The notes under the pieces were generated by a model. The model had not been told where the DNA came from and did no database searches. It saw nothing but the letters and a program-made list of their open reading frames with translations. This document shows, piece by piece, positions 21,252-30,789 of a stretch of DNA of 42,411 bases (its first letter is position 1; every line of letters begins with the position of its first letter). Both the position numbers and the translations under genes were made by a program. The DNA lies in assembly GCA_021782315.1 (NCBI GenBank), contig JAJXVG010000006.1, forward strand, positions 1 through 42,411, written 5' to 3'. The DNA is from Pseudomonadota bacterium (lineage in GTDB: Bacteria > Pseudomonadota > Gammaproteobacteria > Burkholderiales > Rhodocyclaceae).

Positions 21252-22025
21252 TCAGCGGTTCCTGAATACCGGCTTGCGTTTTTCGACGAAGGCGGCCATG
21301 CCCTCCTTCTGGTCCTCGACCGCGAAGGCGGCGTGGAAGACGCGACGTTCGAAGAGCAGGCCTTCGTTCAGTGAAGATTCGAAGGCGCGGTTGACCGATT
21401 CCTTGATCATCATGACTACCGGCAGCGAGTAGCCGGCAATGGTCTGCGCCGCCTTCAGGGTTTCGTCGAGGAGTTGATCGGCCGCTATGACGCGGGCGAC
21501 CAGGCCGGACTTCTCGGCTTCGGCGGCGTCCATCATCCGCCCGGTCAGGCAGAGGTCCATCGCCTTGGCCTTGCCGACGGCGCGCGGCAGGCGTTGTGTG
21601 CCGCCGGCCCCGGGCAGGGTACCGAGCTTGATTTCGGGCTGGCCGAATTTGGCGCTATCGGCGGCGAAGATCATGTCGCACATCATCGCCATCTCGCAGC
21701 CGCCGCCCAGGGCGAAGCCGGCCACCGCGGCGATGACCGGCTTGCGTGCCGTCTTGATCCGTTCCCAGTTGCGGGTGATGAAATCGGTCCGATAGGCGTG
21801 CATGTAGTCGAAATCCTTCATGAAGCCGATATCGGCGCCGGCGGCGAAAGCTTTCTCGTTGCCGGTGACGACGATGCAGCCGATGGCGTCGTCGGCTTCG
21901 AAAGCGTCGATGGCGGTGGCGATGCCGTCGACCACGTCATTGTTCAGTGCATTCATCGCTTCCGGGCGGTTGATGCGGATCAGGCCGACTTTGCCGATTA
22001 CTTCGGTGAGGACTACGGGGTTCAT
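21252..22025 (-). CDS. paaF: Enoyl-CoA hydratase, PaaF-type
   Basis: [74 protein letters not shown] at 22025 with GGAG. Confidence 0.88.
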   Translation of the reverse strand: MNPVVLTEVIGKVGLIRINRPEAMNALNNDVVDGIATAIDAFEADDAIGCIVVTGNEKAFAAGADIGFMKDFDYMHAYRTDFITRNWERIKTARKPVIAAVAGFALGGGCEMAMMCDMIFAADSAKFGQPEIKLGTLPGAGGTQRLPRAVGKAKAMDLCLTGRMMDAAEAEKSGLVARVIAADQLLDETLKAAQTIAGYSLPVVMMIKESVNRAFESSLNEGLLFERRVFHAAFAVEDQKEGMAAFVEKRKPVFRNR

Positions 22026-22033
22026 GGCTAACT

Positions 22034-22074
22034 CCAAAAAAATGACCGCCCCCCGAGGGAGCCGCGGGGCGGTC
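22034..22074 (-). terminator. Rho-independent terminator downstream of the binding-protein gene, abutting the paaF RBS
   Basis: Minus strand gaccgccccgcg-gctccct-cggggggcggtc stem (one mismatch) followed by ATTTTTTT then GGAG. Confidence 0.85.
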
Positions 22075-22198
22075 CAAGTGCAGATTCTGTTCGACTGTAA
22101 TTCAGCGTTCGGCGAAGCGGTCGACCGGGCGCTTGCCGGTGGGGCAGATCAGGCATGGACCGCGGTGCCGGAACGACGAATGCTCCGGCATTGCGCTC

Positions 22199-23344
22199 TC
22201 ACTGGACGATGGTCCAGTCGCCGCCCTTCACTTCGAGCAGGCGGAAAGCCGACAGGTCGAGGCCCATGTGGTCGCTGGCCGACATGTTGTAGGTGCCGCT
22301 GGTGCCGACGAAGCCCTTGGTAGCTTCGATGGCGTCGCGGACCTTGGCCTTGTCGGTCGAACCGGCGCGCTTGATGGCGTCGACCGCCAGCATCAGGCCG
22401 TCGTAGGCATAGCCGCCGAAAGTCGATACCTCCTGTTTGTAGGCTGTCTTATAGGTGTTCTCATAGGCGGTCACGACCGGTTTCTGCGGATCCTTGGCGG
22501 CCAGTTTTCCGGGAATCAGTTGGGCCGGGGAGGGCAGGCGGACGCCTTCGGCCGCCGGGCCGGCCAGCTTCAGGAATTCGTCGGAGGCCACGCCGTGCGA
22601 CTGGTAGAGCGGCAGGTTCATGCCCAGTTGCTTGAAGTTCTTGGTGACGATGGCCGGCCCCTGGCCGAGACCGAAGACGAATACCGCCTGGACTCCCGGC
22701 GTGTTCTTGATCTTGGTCAGTTGCGGGCTCATGTCGGTATCCTTGGGGCCGTAGGTCTCGTTGGCCACCAGCGTGATCCCGTACTTGGCGGCGACGCCTT
22801 CCGTTTCCTTCTTGCCGGACTGGCCGAAGCCCGAGGTTTCGGAGAGCAGGGCGACCTTGCTCAAACCGCGTTTTTTCATGTCTTCGAAGACCTTTTCGGC
22901 CGCCATGCGGTCGGTATGCGGCGTCTTGAAGACAAATTTCTTGACCGGCTCGACAATGACGACGGCGCCCGCCAGGGAGATGAAAGGGGTGCCGGATTTT
23001 TCGGCCAGCGGCGCCATGGACATGGTGGCGCCAGTGGTGGTGCCGCCGACCATCAGGTCGACCTTGTCGTCCTCGAGCAGGCGCTTGGCAAAGCCGTTGG
23101 CCTTGTTGGCATCGCTACCGTCGTCGTAATGGACCAGTTGCAACTGGCGGCCGAGGACGCCGCCCTTCTTGTTCAGTTCGTCAACGTACAGTTGCAGGGT
23201 CTTCAGCTCCGGGTCGCCGAGAAAGGCGGCCGGGCCGGTGACGGAGAGGACGGAGCCGATCTTGATCGGATCGGCTGCCAGGGCGCCAAAGGCGCCAAGC
23301 GTCAAGGCAGCGGCGGCAACGAGCTTCTTCATGCTGTGCTTCAT
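22199..23344 (-). CDS. Branched-chain amino acid/aromatic-type ABC transporter periplasmic binding protein (LivJ/K family)
   Basis: Signal peptide MKHSMKKLVAAAALTLGAFGALA; DPIKIGSVLSVTGPAAFLGDPELKTLQLYVDELNKKGGVLGRQLQLVHYDDGSD. Confidence 0.92.
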   Translation of the reverse strand: MKHSMKKLVAAAALTLGAFGALAADPIKIGSVLSVTGPAAFLGDPELKTLQLYVDELNKKGGVLGRQLQLVHYDDGSDANKANGFAKRLLEDDKVDLMVGGTTTGATMSMAPLAEKSGTPFISLAGAVVIVEPVKKFVFKTPHTDRMAAEKVFEDMKKRGLSKVALLSETSGFGQSGKKETEGVAAKYGITLVANETYGPKDTDMSPQLTKIKNTPGVQAVFVFGLGQGPAIVTKNFKQLGMNLPLYQSHGVASDEFLKLAGPAAEGVRLPSPAQLIPGKLAAKDPQKPVVTAYENTYKTAYKQEVSTFGGYAYDGLMLAVDAIKRAGSTDKAKVRDAIEATKGFVGTSGTYNMSASDHMGLDLSAFRLLEVKGGDWTIVQ

Positions 23345-23373
23345 GGGTTTGTCTCCTTTATTGATATATGTGG

Positions 23374-24579
23374 TCAGACACGCTCGATCACCATGGCGAT
23401 CCCTTGCCCAACACCGATACACATGGTGCACAGGGCGTAGCGACCGCCACGGCGTTTGAGTTCATAGGCGGCGGTGGTGATCAGGCGGGCGCCGCTCATG
23501 CCGAGCGGATGCCCCATGGCGATGGCGCCGCCGTTGGGATTGACGTGGGCGGCATCGTCGGCCAGCCCGAGATCGCGGAGGACGGCCAGACCCTGGGCGG
23601 CAAAGGCCTCGTTCAGTTCGATGACGTCCATCTGGTCCAGCCTCAGGCCGGTCCTGGCCAGCACCTTGCGTACCGCCGGAGCCGGGCCGAAGCCCATGAT
23701 CCGGGGCAGGACGCCGGCGGTCGCCATGCCGACGACGCGGACCAGCGGGGTCAGCCCGTGGCGGCCGGCCGCGGCCGGCGAGGCCAGCAACAGGGCGCAG
23801 GCGCCGTCGTTGACGCCGGAGGCGTTGCCGGCGGTGACCGAGAGTTCGGGTCCATTGACCCCCTTGAGCTTGGCCAGCATGTCCAGCGTCGTTTCCGGAC
23901 GCGGGTGTTCGTCGGTATCGATGACCAGCGGCTCGCTCTTTTTTCGGGGAATGAGCACCGGCACGATTTCGTCCTTGAAGCGGCCGGCGGCGTGGGCGGC
24001 CGCCCAGCGCTGCTGCGAGCGCAGCGCGAAGGCGTCCTGGTCGGCGCGGCCGACGGCGAAGTCGGCCGCCACGTTGTCGGCCGTCTGCGGCATCGAGTGG
24101 GTGTCGTACAGCTTTTTCATGGCCGGGTTGACGAAGCGCCAGCCGATGGTCGTGTCGTAGATCGCCGCCTGGCGGGAATAGGCGCTTTCCGCCTTGGCCA
24201 TGACGAAGGGGGCGCGCGACATGCTTTCGACGCCGCCGGCCAGCATCAATTCGGTTTCGCCCGACTTGATCGAACGGGCGGCGAGGCCGACGGCATCCAT
24301 ACCCGAGCCGCACAGGCGGTTGACGGTGGTACCCGGCACTTCGATCGGCAGCCCGGCGAGCAGGCCGGACATGCGGGCGATATTGCGGTTGTCTTCGCCG
24401 GCCTGGTTGGCGCAGCCGTAGATGATGTCCTCGACGGCCGTCCAGTCGACCTGCGGATTGCGCTCGATCAGCGCCTTGAGCGGGACGGCGCCGAGATCGT
24501 CGGCGCGCACGCCGGCCAGGGCGCCGCCGTAACGGCCGATGGGGGTACGGATGGCATCGCAGATAAAGGCTTCGTTCAT
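23374..24579 (-). CDS. paaJ: Acetyl-CoA acyltransferase/3-oxoadipyl-CoA thiolase
   Basis: TTVNRLCGSGMDAV, VNPNGGAIAMGHPLGMSGARL, CIGVGQGIAMVIERV; PcaF/PaaJ type. Confidence 0.9.
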   Translation of the reverse strand: MNEAFICDAIRTPIGRYGGALAGVRADDLGAVPLKALIERNPQVDWTAVEDIIYGCANQAGEDNRNIARMSGLLAGLPIEVPGTTVNRLCGSGMDAVGLAARSIKSGETELMLAGGVESMSRAPFVMAKAESAYSRQAAIYDTTIGWRFVNPAMKKLYDTHSMPQTADNVAADFAVGRADQDAFALRSQQRWAAAHAAGRFKDEIVPVLIPRKKSEPLVIDTDEHPRPETTLDMLAKLKGVNGPELSVTAGNASGVNDGACALLLASPAAAGRHGLTPLVRVVGMATAGVLPRIMGFGPAPAVRKVLARTGLRLDQMDVIELNEAFAAQGLAVLRDLGLADDAAHVNPNGGAIAMGHPLGMSGARLITTAAYELKRRGGRYALCTMCIGVGQGIAMVIERV

Positions 24580-24589
24580 GTTCTTTTCC

Positions 24590-25915
24590 TCAATTCTGCT
24601 TCGGACGTTCGTCGAGTACGCGCTTGGCCTTGCCGGTCAGCGTGCGGGGAATGGAGTCGTGTTCCATCAGCGTGATCCGCGTCGAGATGCCGATGATGGT
24701 CTTGATGCGATGCTGCAGTTCCTTGCCGATGGCCTGGATTTCGTTCGGCGCCAGTCGGCCGGACAACTCGCGCTGCAACTCGCAGCGGACTTCGACATTA
24801 TCCAGATGACCGTCGCGGCTGACCAGTATCTGGTAGGTGCCGGCCAAGCGCTTGTCGCGCAGTATCTGCTCCTCGATCTGGGTCGGGAAGACGTTGACGC
24901 CGCGGATGATCAGCATGTCGTCGGAACGGCCGGTGATCTTGTCGATGCGGCGGAAGGAGCGGGCGGTCGGCGGCAGCAGGCGGGTCAGGTCGCGGGTGCG
25001 GTAGCGGATGACCGGGAAGGCTTCCTTGGTCAGCGAGGTGAACACCAGTTCGCCTTCCTCGCCGTCGGGCAGCACTTCGCCGGTATCCGGATCGATGATC
25101 TCCGGGTAGAAGTGGTCCTCCCAGATGACCGGGCCGTCCTTGGTCTCGATGCATTCGCTGGCGACGCCGGGGCCCATCACTTCGGTCAGGCCGTAGATGT
25201 CGATGGCGTCGATGCCGAGCTTGCGTTCGATCTCGCTGCGCATGCCCTGGCCCCAGGGTTCGGCGCCGAAGATGCCGACCTTGAGGGAAATGTCCTCGGG
25301 CTTGATGCCCAGGCGCTCGAATTCCTCGGCGATGACCAGCGAATAGGAGGGGGTGACCATGATGATCTCGGGCCTGAAATCCATGATCTGCTGCACCTGC
25401 TTTTCGGTCTGCCCGCCGGATATCGGCACCGCGCAGCAGCCGGCGCGCTCGACGCCGTAGTGGGCGCCGAGGCCGCCGGTGAACAGGCCGTAACCGTAGG
25501 CGACATGGACCATGTCGCCGGGACGGCCGCCGGCGGCGCGAATCGAACGGGCGACGACGGAGGCCCAGTTGTCGATGTCGTTGCGGGTGTAGCCGACGAC
25601 GACCGACTTGCCTGTGGTGCCCGACGAGGCGTGGAGGCGGGCCAGCTGGGTGCGGGGCACGGCGAAAAGGCCGAAGGGGTAGTTGTCGCGCAGATCCAGC
25701 TTGGTCATGAAGGGGAACTTGCCGAGATCGCCCAGGGTTTTAAGGTCGTCCGGATGGACGCCCTTTTCCAGGCACTTGCGGCGGTAGGGTTCGACGTTGT
25801 CGTAGCAGTGGCGCACAGACCACTTCAGGCGTTCGAGTTGCAACGCCGAAATTTCATCGCGGCTGGCGGTTTCGATCGGATCGAGATCGCCGGTCTGAGG
25901 TTTCTTGACGGTCAT
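24590..25915 (-). CDS. paaK: Phenylacetate-CoA ligase
   Basis: LHASSGTTGKSVVVGYTRNDIDNWASVVARSIRAAGGRPGDMVHVAYGYGLFTGGLGAHYG, RTRDLTRLLPPTARSFRRIDKITGRSDDMLIIRGVNVFPTQIEEQIL. Confidence 0.96.
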   Translation of the reverse strand: MTVKKPQTGDLDPIETASRDEISALQLERLKWSVRHCYDNVEPYRRKCLEKGVHPDDLKTLGDLGKFPFMTKLDLRDNYPFGLFAVPRTQLARLHASSGTTGKSVVVGYTRNDIDNWASVVARSIRAAGGRPGDMVHVAYGYGLFTGGLGAHYGVERAGCCAVPISGGQTEKQVQQIMDFRPEIIMVTPSYSLVIAEEFERLGIKPEDISLKVGIFGAEPWGQGMRSEIERKLGIDAIDIYGLTEVMGPGVASECIETKDGPVIWEDHFYPEIIDPDTGEVLPDGEEGELVFTSLTKEAFPVIRYRTRDLTRLLPPTARSFRRIDKITGRSDDMLIIRGVNVFPTQIEEQILRDKRLAGTYQILVSRDGHLDNVEVRCELQRELSGRLAPNEIQAIGKELQHRIKTIIGISTRITLMEHDSIPRTLTGKAKRVLDERPKQN

Positions 25916-25945
25916 GATGGTCTCCTGTTTGTCATTTTGACAGGC

Positions 25946-26410
25946 CTAATCGGCCTGCTCCAGACCGGCGATGACTTCGCCGGCGATGCGGTAGCTCTTG
26001 CCCCGGAACAGGGCGATGGTCTTGCCGCCGGCGGTACGCACCGTGACGTCGTAGACGCCGGTGCGACCGGAGGCGGATTGTTCGACGGCTTCGGCCTCCA
26101 GAGTCTCGCCCTCCCTGGCCGGGGCCAGGAAGTCGATATGGCAGGCGGAGGCGACGGTGTTCCTGTTATAGCTGTTGCAGGCATAGGCGAAGGCGGTGTC
26201 GGCCAGGCTGAAAATCATGCCGCCGTGGCATATGTGGTGGCCGTTGACCATGTCGGAACGGACCGTCATGTCGAGCCGGGTGGCGCCCGGTTCGATGCGG
26301 ACGATCCTGATGCCGAGCGCCTGGGCCGCGCGGTCGCGCGGCCACATCGCCGCAGCGGTGGCTTCGGCCAGTGCCTGTGCTTCGGCGGGGGAGGGTTTAT
26401 GTTCAGTCAT
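25946..26410 (-). CDS. paaI: Hotdog-fold hydroxyphenylacetyl-CoA thioesterase
   Basis: MVNGHHICHGGMIFSLADTAFAYACNSYN; SGRTGVYDVTVR. Confidence 0.92.
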   Translation of the reverse strand: MTEHKPSPAEAQALAEATAAAMWPRDRAAQALGIRIVRIEPGATRLDMTVRSDMVNGHHICHGGMIFSLADTAFAYACNSYNRNTVASACHIDFLAPAREGETLEAEAVEQSASGRTGVYDVTVRTAGGKTIALFRGKSYRIAGEVIAGLEQAD

Positions 26411-27932
26411 GGATGTTTCTTCCGGCAAATACGGCACGCTGGATCAGCGGGGAGATGCGATAGCGGTCTTCGCCATAGCTGCCGCCGAGATTGGCCAGCA
26501 CCTCGCGGATGCGCTCGACGCCGACCCGGTCCGCCCAGGCCAGCGGCCCCAGCGGGTAATTGACGCCGAGGCGCATGGCCGAGTCGGCCGCCGCTTCGGA
26601 ACAGACCCCCTGGTTCACGGCGTCGGCCGCTTCGTTGGCAAGCATGGCAAGGCTGCGCATGACGGCCAGCCCGGGGACGTCGAGGAAGCGCGAAACGGCG
26701 AAGCCGGCTGCCTGCAGCAGGCCGATGGCGGCCGAGATGGCGCTCGGCTCGCACTGCTCGGCGGCGGCGATGGCGAGGCGGCTGGCCTGGTTGTAGTCGA
26801 GCGCGAGGTCGATCAGCACGGTGTTGGCGATGCCGCTTTGGTGGGCGCGTTGCGTCGCGCTGCGGCCGTCCGTGACGAAGATCGTGGCGCGGCCGATTTC
26901 GGCGACCCGGCCATCGGTTTCGGGGGCGCGACCGAAGGACAGGCGGCTGTGCTCGAGCCGTTCGGCCAGCGCTTCGGCGACGGTCGACTCGCCGAAGACG
27001 GTGATCTTGCCGGCCGGCGCCTGGGCTGCTTCGGTCTGCGGCTGGGGACGTTGGGCGCCTTCGCGGTAGTCGTAGAAACCGCGTCCGCTCTTCCTGCCCA
27101 GGAATCCGGCATCGACCAGTTCCTGCTGGAGCAGCGACGGCAGAAAACGGGGGTCGTTATAGAAGGCGCGCCAGACCGAGCCGGTCACGGCGAAATTGAC
27201 GTCGTGGCCGATCATGTCCATCAGCTCGAAGGGGCCCATGCGGAAGCCGCCGGCCTCGCGCATGACGGCATCGATGGTGGCGTAGTCGGCGGCGCCCTCC
27301 TGGGCCAGGCGCAGGGCCTCGGCGTAGTAGGGGCGGGCGACGCGATTGACGATGAAGCCGGGGGTCGACCTGGCGTGCACCGGGGTCTTGCCCCAGGCGG
27401 CGGCGGTGGCGAACAGTGTGTCGGCAACGGCCCGGTCGGTGGCCAGGCCGGAAACGATCTCGACCAGTGCCATGAGCGGCGCCGGGTTGAAGAAATGCAG
27501 GCCGGCCAGTCGTTCCGGGCGTTGCAGCGCGGCGCCGATGGCAGTCACCGAGATCGACGAGGTATTGGTGCCGAAGATACAGTCGGGCGCGACGATGGCT
27601 TCGAGGTCGGCATATAGCTTCTGCTTGGCTTCGAGGTTTTCGACGATGGCCTCGACGACCAGCGCGCAATCGACCAGGTCGGAGAGCTGCCCGGCCGCCA
27701 GCAGGCGGTGGCCGGCGGCTTCGGCGGCGGCTGCCGTCATCCGTCCTTTTTCGGCCAGCTTGGCGAACTGGCCGCGAATGCCGGCGATGGCCCTGTCGGC
27801 CGCGCCCGGGCGATTGTCGAGCAGCTTGACCGGGTGGCCGGCCGCCGCCGCGATCTGGGCGATGCCGGCGCCCATGGCGCCGGTGCCGACGACGGCGATG
27901 ATCGCCTGTTGGGGGAGGGTTGTGTTGCTCAC
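26403..27932 (-). CDS. paaH: 3-hydroxyacyl-CoA dehydrogenase
   Basis: AIIAVVGTGAMGAGIAQIAAAAGHPVKLLD Rossmann motif; LAGLHFFNPAPLMALVEIV; GTG start at 27932. Confidence 0.92.
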   Translation of the reverse strand: MSNTTLPQQAIIAVVGTGAMGAGIAQIAAAAGHPVKLLDNRPGAADRAIAGIRGQFAKLAEKGRMTAAAAEAAGHRLLAAGQLSDLVDCALVVEAIVENLEAKQKLYADLEAIVAPDCIFGTNTSSISVTAIGAALQRPERLAGLHFFNPAPLMALVEIVSGLATDRAVADTLFATAAAWGKTPVHARSTPGFIVNRVARPYYAEALRLAQEGAADYATIDAVMREAGGFRMGPFELMDMIGHDVNFAVTGSVWRAFYNDPRFLPSLLQQELVDAGFLGRKSGRGFYDYREGAQRPQPQTEAAQAPAGKITVFGESTVAEALAERLEHSRLSFGRAPETDGRVAEIGRATIFVTDGRSATQRAHQSGIANTVLIDLALDYNQASRLAIAAAEQCEPSAISAAIGLLQAAGFAVSRFLDVPGLAVMRSLAMLANEAADAVNQGVCSEAAADSAMRLGVNYPLGPLAWADRVGVERIREVLANLGGSYGEDRYRISPLIQRAVFAGRNIHD

Positions 27933-27936
27933 GCTT

Positions 27937-28731
27937 TCACTCTCCGGTGAACTTCGGGGCGCGCTTCTCCATGAAGGCGGCGACCCCCTCGGCGTAGTCC
28001 GGACTCCAACCCAGTTCGCGCATGAAGCCGCCCTCCAGCGACAACTGCTGCTCCAGCGTGTGGCCCGGCGCGGCATGCATGGCCTGACGGGTGCGCACCA
28101 GCGCCTTGGTCGGCGCGGTCGATAGTTGCTTGGCCAGGGTGTCGATGCGGGCGGCAAAATCGGCATCCTCGGCGCATTCCCAGATCAAACCCCATTCGGC
28201 GGCTTTCTCGGCAGGCAGTTTGTCGGCGAGCAGGGCGAGGCCCATGGCCCGGGCCATGCCGACGCGTTGCGGCAGGAACCAGGTGCCGCCGGTATCCGGG
28301 ATCAGGCCGATCTTGGAAAAGGCCTGCAGGAAGGAAGCCGACCGGCTGGCGACGACCAGGTCGCAGGCCAGGGCGAGCGAGGCGCCGGCCCCGGCGGCGA
28401 TGCCGTTGACCGCCGCGATGGTCGGCACGCGCAGGTTCTGCAGGCGGAGTATCAGCGGTTTGTAATTGCGTTCGACGACATTGCCGATGTCCGGCATCCG
28501 GCCGGCTATCATCTGCATCTCCGGATCGGCCAGGTCCTGGCCGGCGCAGAAGGCGCGGCCGGCGCCGCTGAGGACCAGGACGCGGACGGCCGGGTCGTTC
28601 TGGACCATGTCCAGAACGACGCGCAATTCGTCATGCATCTCGCCGGTGAAGCTGTTCAGCTTGTCGGGACGGTTCAGCGTCAGGCGGGCAATGCCGGTGT
28701 CGACGGTAAAGGTGATGGTCTGGAAATTCAT
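27937..28731 (-). CDS. paaG: 2-(1,2-epoxy-1,2-dihydrophenyl)acetyl-CoA isomerase
   Basis: FCAGQDLADPEMQMIAGRMPDIGNVVERNYKPLILRLQNLRVPTIAAVNGIAAGAGASLALACDLVVASRSASFLQAFSKIGLIPDTGGTWFLPQRVG. Confidence 0.93.
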   Translation of the reverse strand: MNFQTITFTVDTGIARLTLNRPDKLNSFTGEMHDELRVVLDMVQNDPAVRVLVLSGAGRAFCAGQDLADPEMQMIAGRMPDIGNVVERNYKPLILRLQNLRVPTIAAVNGIAAGAGASLALACDLVVASRSASFLQAFSKIGLIPDTGGTWFLPQRVGMARAMGLALLADKLPAEKAAEWGLIWECAEDADFAARIDTLAKQLSTAPTKALVRTRQAMHAAPGHTLEQQLSLEGGFMRELGWSPDYAEGVAAFMEKRAPKFTGE

Positions 28732-28740
28732 CTTGCCCTC

Positions 28741-30408
28741 TCAGATATGGTAGCGGCGTTGGACGACGACGAATCGATTGGCGACGAAGGCGGCGTCGGC
28801 ATAGGAAGCATTGGCTGCCGGGTTGCCGCCGGTGCCATGGTAGTCGGAGTAGGCGGCCGACTGGTTCACGAAGACGCCGCCGCTCAGGTTGATCGAAAGG
28901 GCGACCTTGGAGCGCAGCGTGGCGGCGGTCATCGCGTCGATCACCTCGGCCCTGGTCGAATAGATGCCGGCGGTCAGGGCGCCATGCGTCGTCACGATGC
29001 GCTCGGAGAGGGCGATGGCTGCCGCCGTGTCAGCCACCTTGACGATGAAGCTGATCGGGCCGAAACGCTCTTCCATGTAGGCCTTTTCGTCGGCGGCATC
29101 GCAGGCGAGGAGGACCGGGGTGCGGACTTCCGCCTTCGGGAACTCCGGGTTGTCGAGCTTGCCCGAAGCGAGGACGACCTTGCCCAGTGCGCCGCTGTCG
29201 GCTTCGGCGATACGTTTCAGGGTATCGGTCGATTGCACGGCGCCGAGCACGGCCAGCGCGACTTCCGGTTTGGCCAGGAAAGCGGAGACGGCGCCGGCGA
29301 GGTCGGCGCAGACCTCGTCGTAGGATTTGTGGCCGTCTTCCGTTTCGACGCCGCCGGCCGGGACGAAAATGGCCTGCGAGGTGGTGCACATCTGGCCGGA
29401 ATAGAGCGCCAGGGAGAAGGCCAGGTTGCCGAGCATGCGCTTGTAGCTGTCGGTGGAATCGACCACGATGTTGTTGACCCCGGCCAGTTCAGCGTAGACG
29501 CGGGCCTGGCGGCAGTTGTCGATAAGCCATTGGCCAAAGACATTGCCGCCGGTGAAGTCGATCGACTTGACGGCCGGGTGGGTGACCAGGGCTTGTGTCG
29601 TGCTCCGCTGGCCGGCGACGCACAGGCTGACCAGATTGGGGTCTATACCGTTTTCGGCGAGCACCCGGCGGATGGTGCGTACCGTAATGGCGGCCGGCAG
29701 GATGGCGTTGCCGTGCGGCTTGACGATGACGGCGTTGCCGGTGGCCAGCGCGGCGAACAGGCCGGGGTAGGTGTTCCAGGTCGGGAAGGTGCCGCAGCCG
29801 ACGACGACGCCGACGCCATGGCCGACAATTTCGAAATGCTTCTTCATGACCAGCGGCGGGTTCTTGCCCTGGGGTTTTTCCCAAGTCGCTTCGGCCGGTA
29901 CGAAGCTCTGCTCCCGCCAGGCGTAGGCAACCGCTTCCAGGCCGCGCTCCTGGGCATGCGGCGCGCCGGCCTGGAAAGCCATCATCCAGCCTTGGCCGGT
30001 GGTCATCATGACGGCGTGGGCGATTTCAAAACTCTGGGCATTGAGTCGTGCCAGGATCTCCAGGCAGAGGCCGGTGCGCCCGGCGGCGCCAAGCTTCTGC
30101 CAGCCGTTCATGGCTTGTTGCCCGGCGGCGATCAGCGCTTCGTGGTCGCAGACCGGGTATTGCACGTCGAGGGTTATGCCGTAGGGCGACTGCTCGCCAC
30201 CCTGCCAGCCGGACTGGCCGGGCTGGTCCAGTTCGAATCGTTGGCCGAGATGGGCCTCGAAAGCCTTCTTGCCGTCCTCGGCAGCTGTTTCGCCGTAAAC
30301 CTTGGGGCTTGGCATTTCACTATAAGCCGACCAGTAAGCGCGGGTCTGGATGGCATTCAGGGCGCCATCGAGCGTGGCGCGGTGCTTGTCGAGCAGGGGC
30401 TGGGACAT
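28741..30408 (-). CDS. paaN: PaaN-type aldehyde dehydrogenase (ring-opening aldehyde oxidation), lacking an evident MaoC hydratase domain
   Basis: ALDH signatures GCGTFPTWNTYPGLFAALATGNAVIVKPHG, SIDFTGGNVFG, YSGQMCTTSQAIFVP; 555 aa. Confidence 0.88.
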   Translation of the reverse strand: MSQPLLDKHRATLDGALNAIQTRAYWSAYSEMPSPKVYGETAAEDGKKAFEAHLGQRFELDQPGQSGWQGGEQSPYGITLDVQYPVCDHEALIAAGQQAMNGWQKLGAAGRTGLCLEILARLNAQSFEIAHAVMMTTGQGWMMAFQAGAPHAQERGLEAVAYAWREQSFVPAEATWEKPQGKNPPLVMKKHFEIVGHGVGVVVGCGTFPTWNTYPGLFAALATGNAVIVKPHGNAILPAAITVRTIRRVLAENGIDPNLVSLCVAGQRSTTQALVTHPAVKSIDFTGGNVFGQWLIDNCRQARVYAELAGVNNIVVDSTDSYKRMLGNLAFSLALYSGQMCTTSQAIFVPAGGVETEDGHKSYDEVCADLAGAVSAFLAKPEVALAVLGAVQSTDTLKRIAEADSGALGKVVLASGKLDNPEFPKAEVRTPVLLACDAADEKAYMEERFGPISFIVKVADTAAAIALSERIVTTHGALTAGIYSTRAEVIDAMTAATLRSKVALSINLSGGVFVNQSAAYSDYHGTGGNPAANASYADAAFVANRFVVVQRRYHI

Positions 30409-30789
30409 CGGGGGGTCTCCTTGAGTATGTCTTGTTTGGGCGGGCGCCCAGGTGGCGCTTCCGATCTGTGGCAACGATACTAATAGTACTGCATGATGTC
30501 AAATGTTGGTATCACGTAAACGATATTTGTTTGTTGTTATGTTTAGCGAAAATTGTTCCTTGCATTGTATATACATGAATAAAAACAATATGTTAAATAT
30601 TTAAATTACATTGATTGTTTGTTGTATTCTGTATGGCGTAAATAGTTCCTTGATAACTTTTTCTGTAAACGATACTAAAAATGTTGACACACTTCGATGT
30701 TGTGTATCATTATCGGTCTTGCCCCATCCGTGCATCCGGATGGATCATCAACCCGATGACAAGACTTGGATCGAAAAGGAGACATAGAC
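30409..30789. promoter_or_regulatory. AT-rich divergent promoter/operator region between paaN and the diiron oxygenase gene
   Basis: Sharp local AT rise; repeated GTAAACGATA (30516..30525, 30665..30674) and AACGATACT (30473..30481, 30668..30676); TTGACA at ~30684. Confidence 0.6.

Noticed and set aside
27933-28166. ORF-track N-terminal extension of paaH
   Set aside because: Overlaps paaG out of frame; the Rossmann N-terminus starts shortly after the GTG at 27932.
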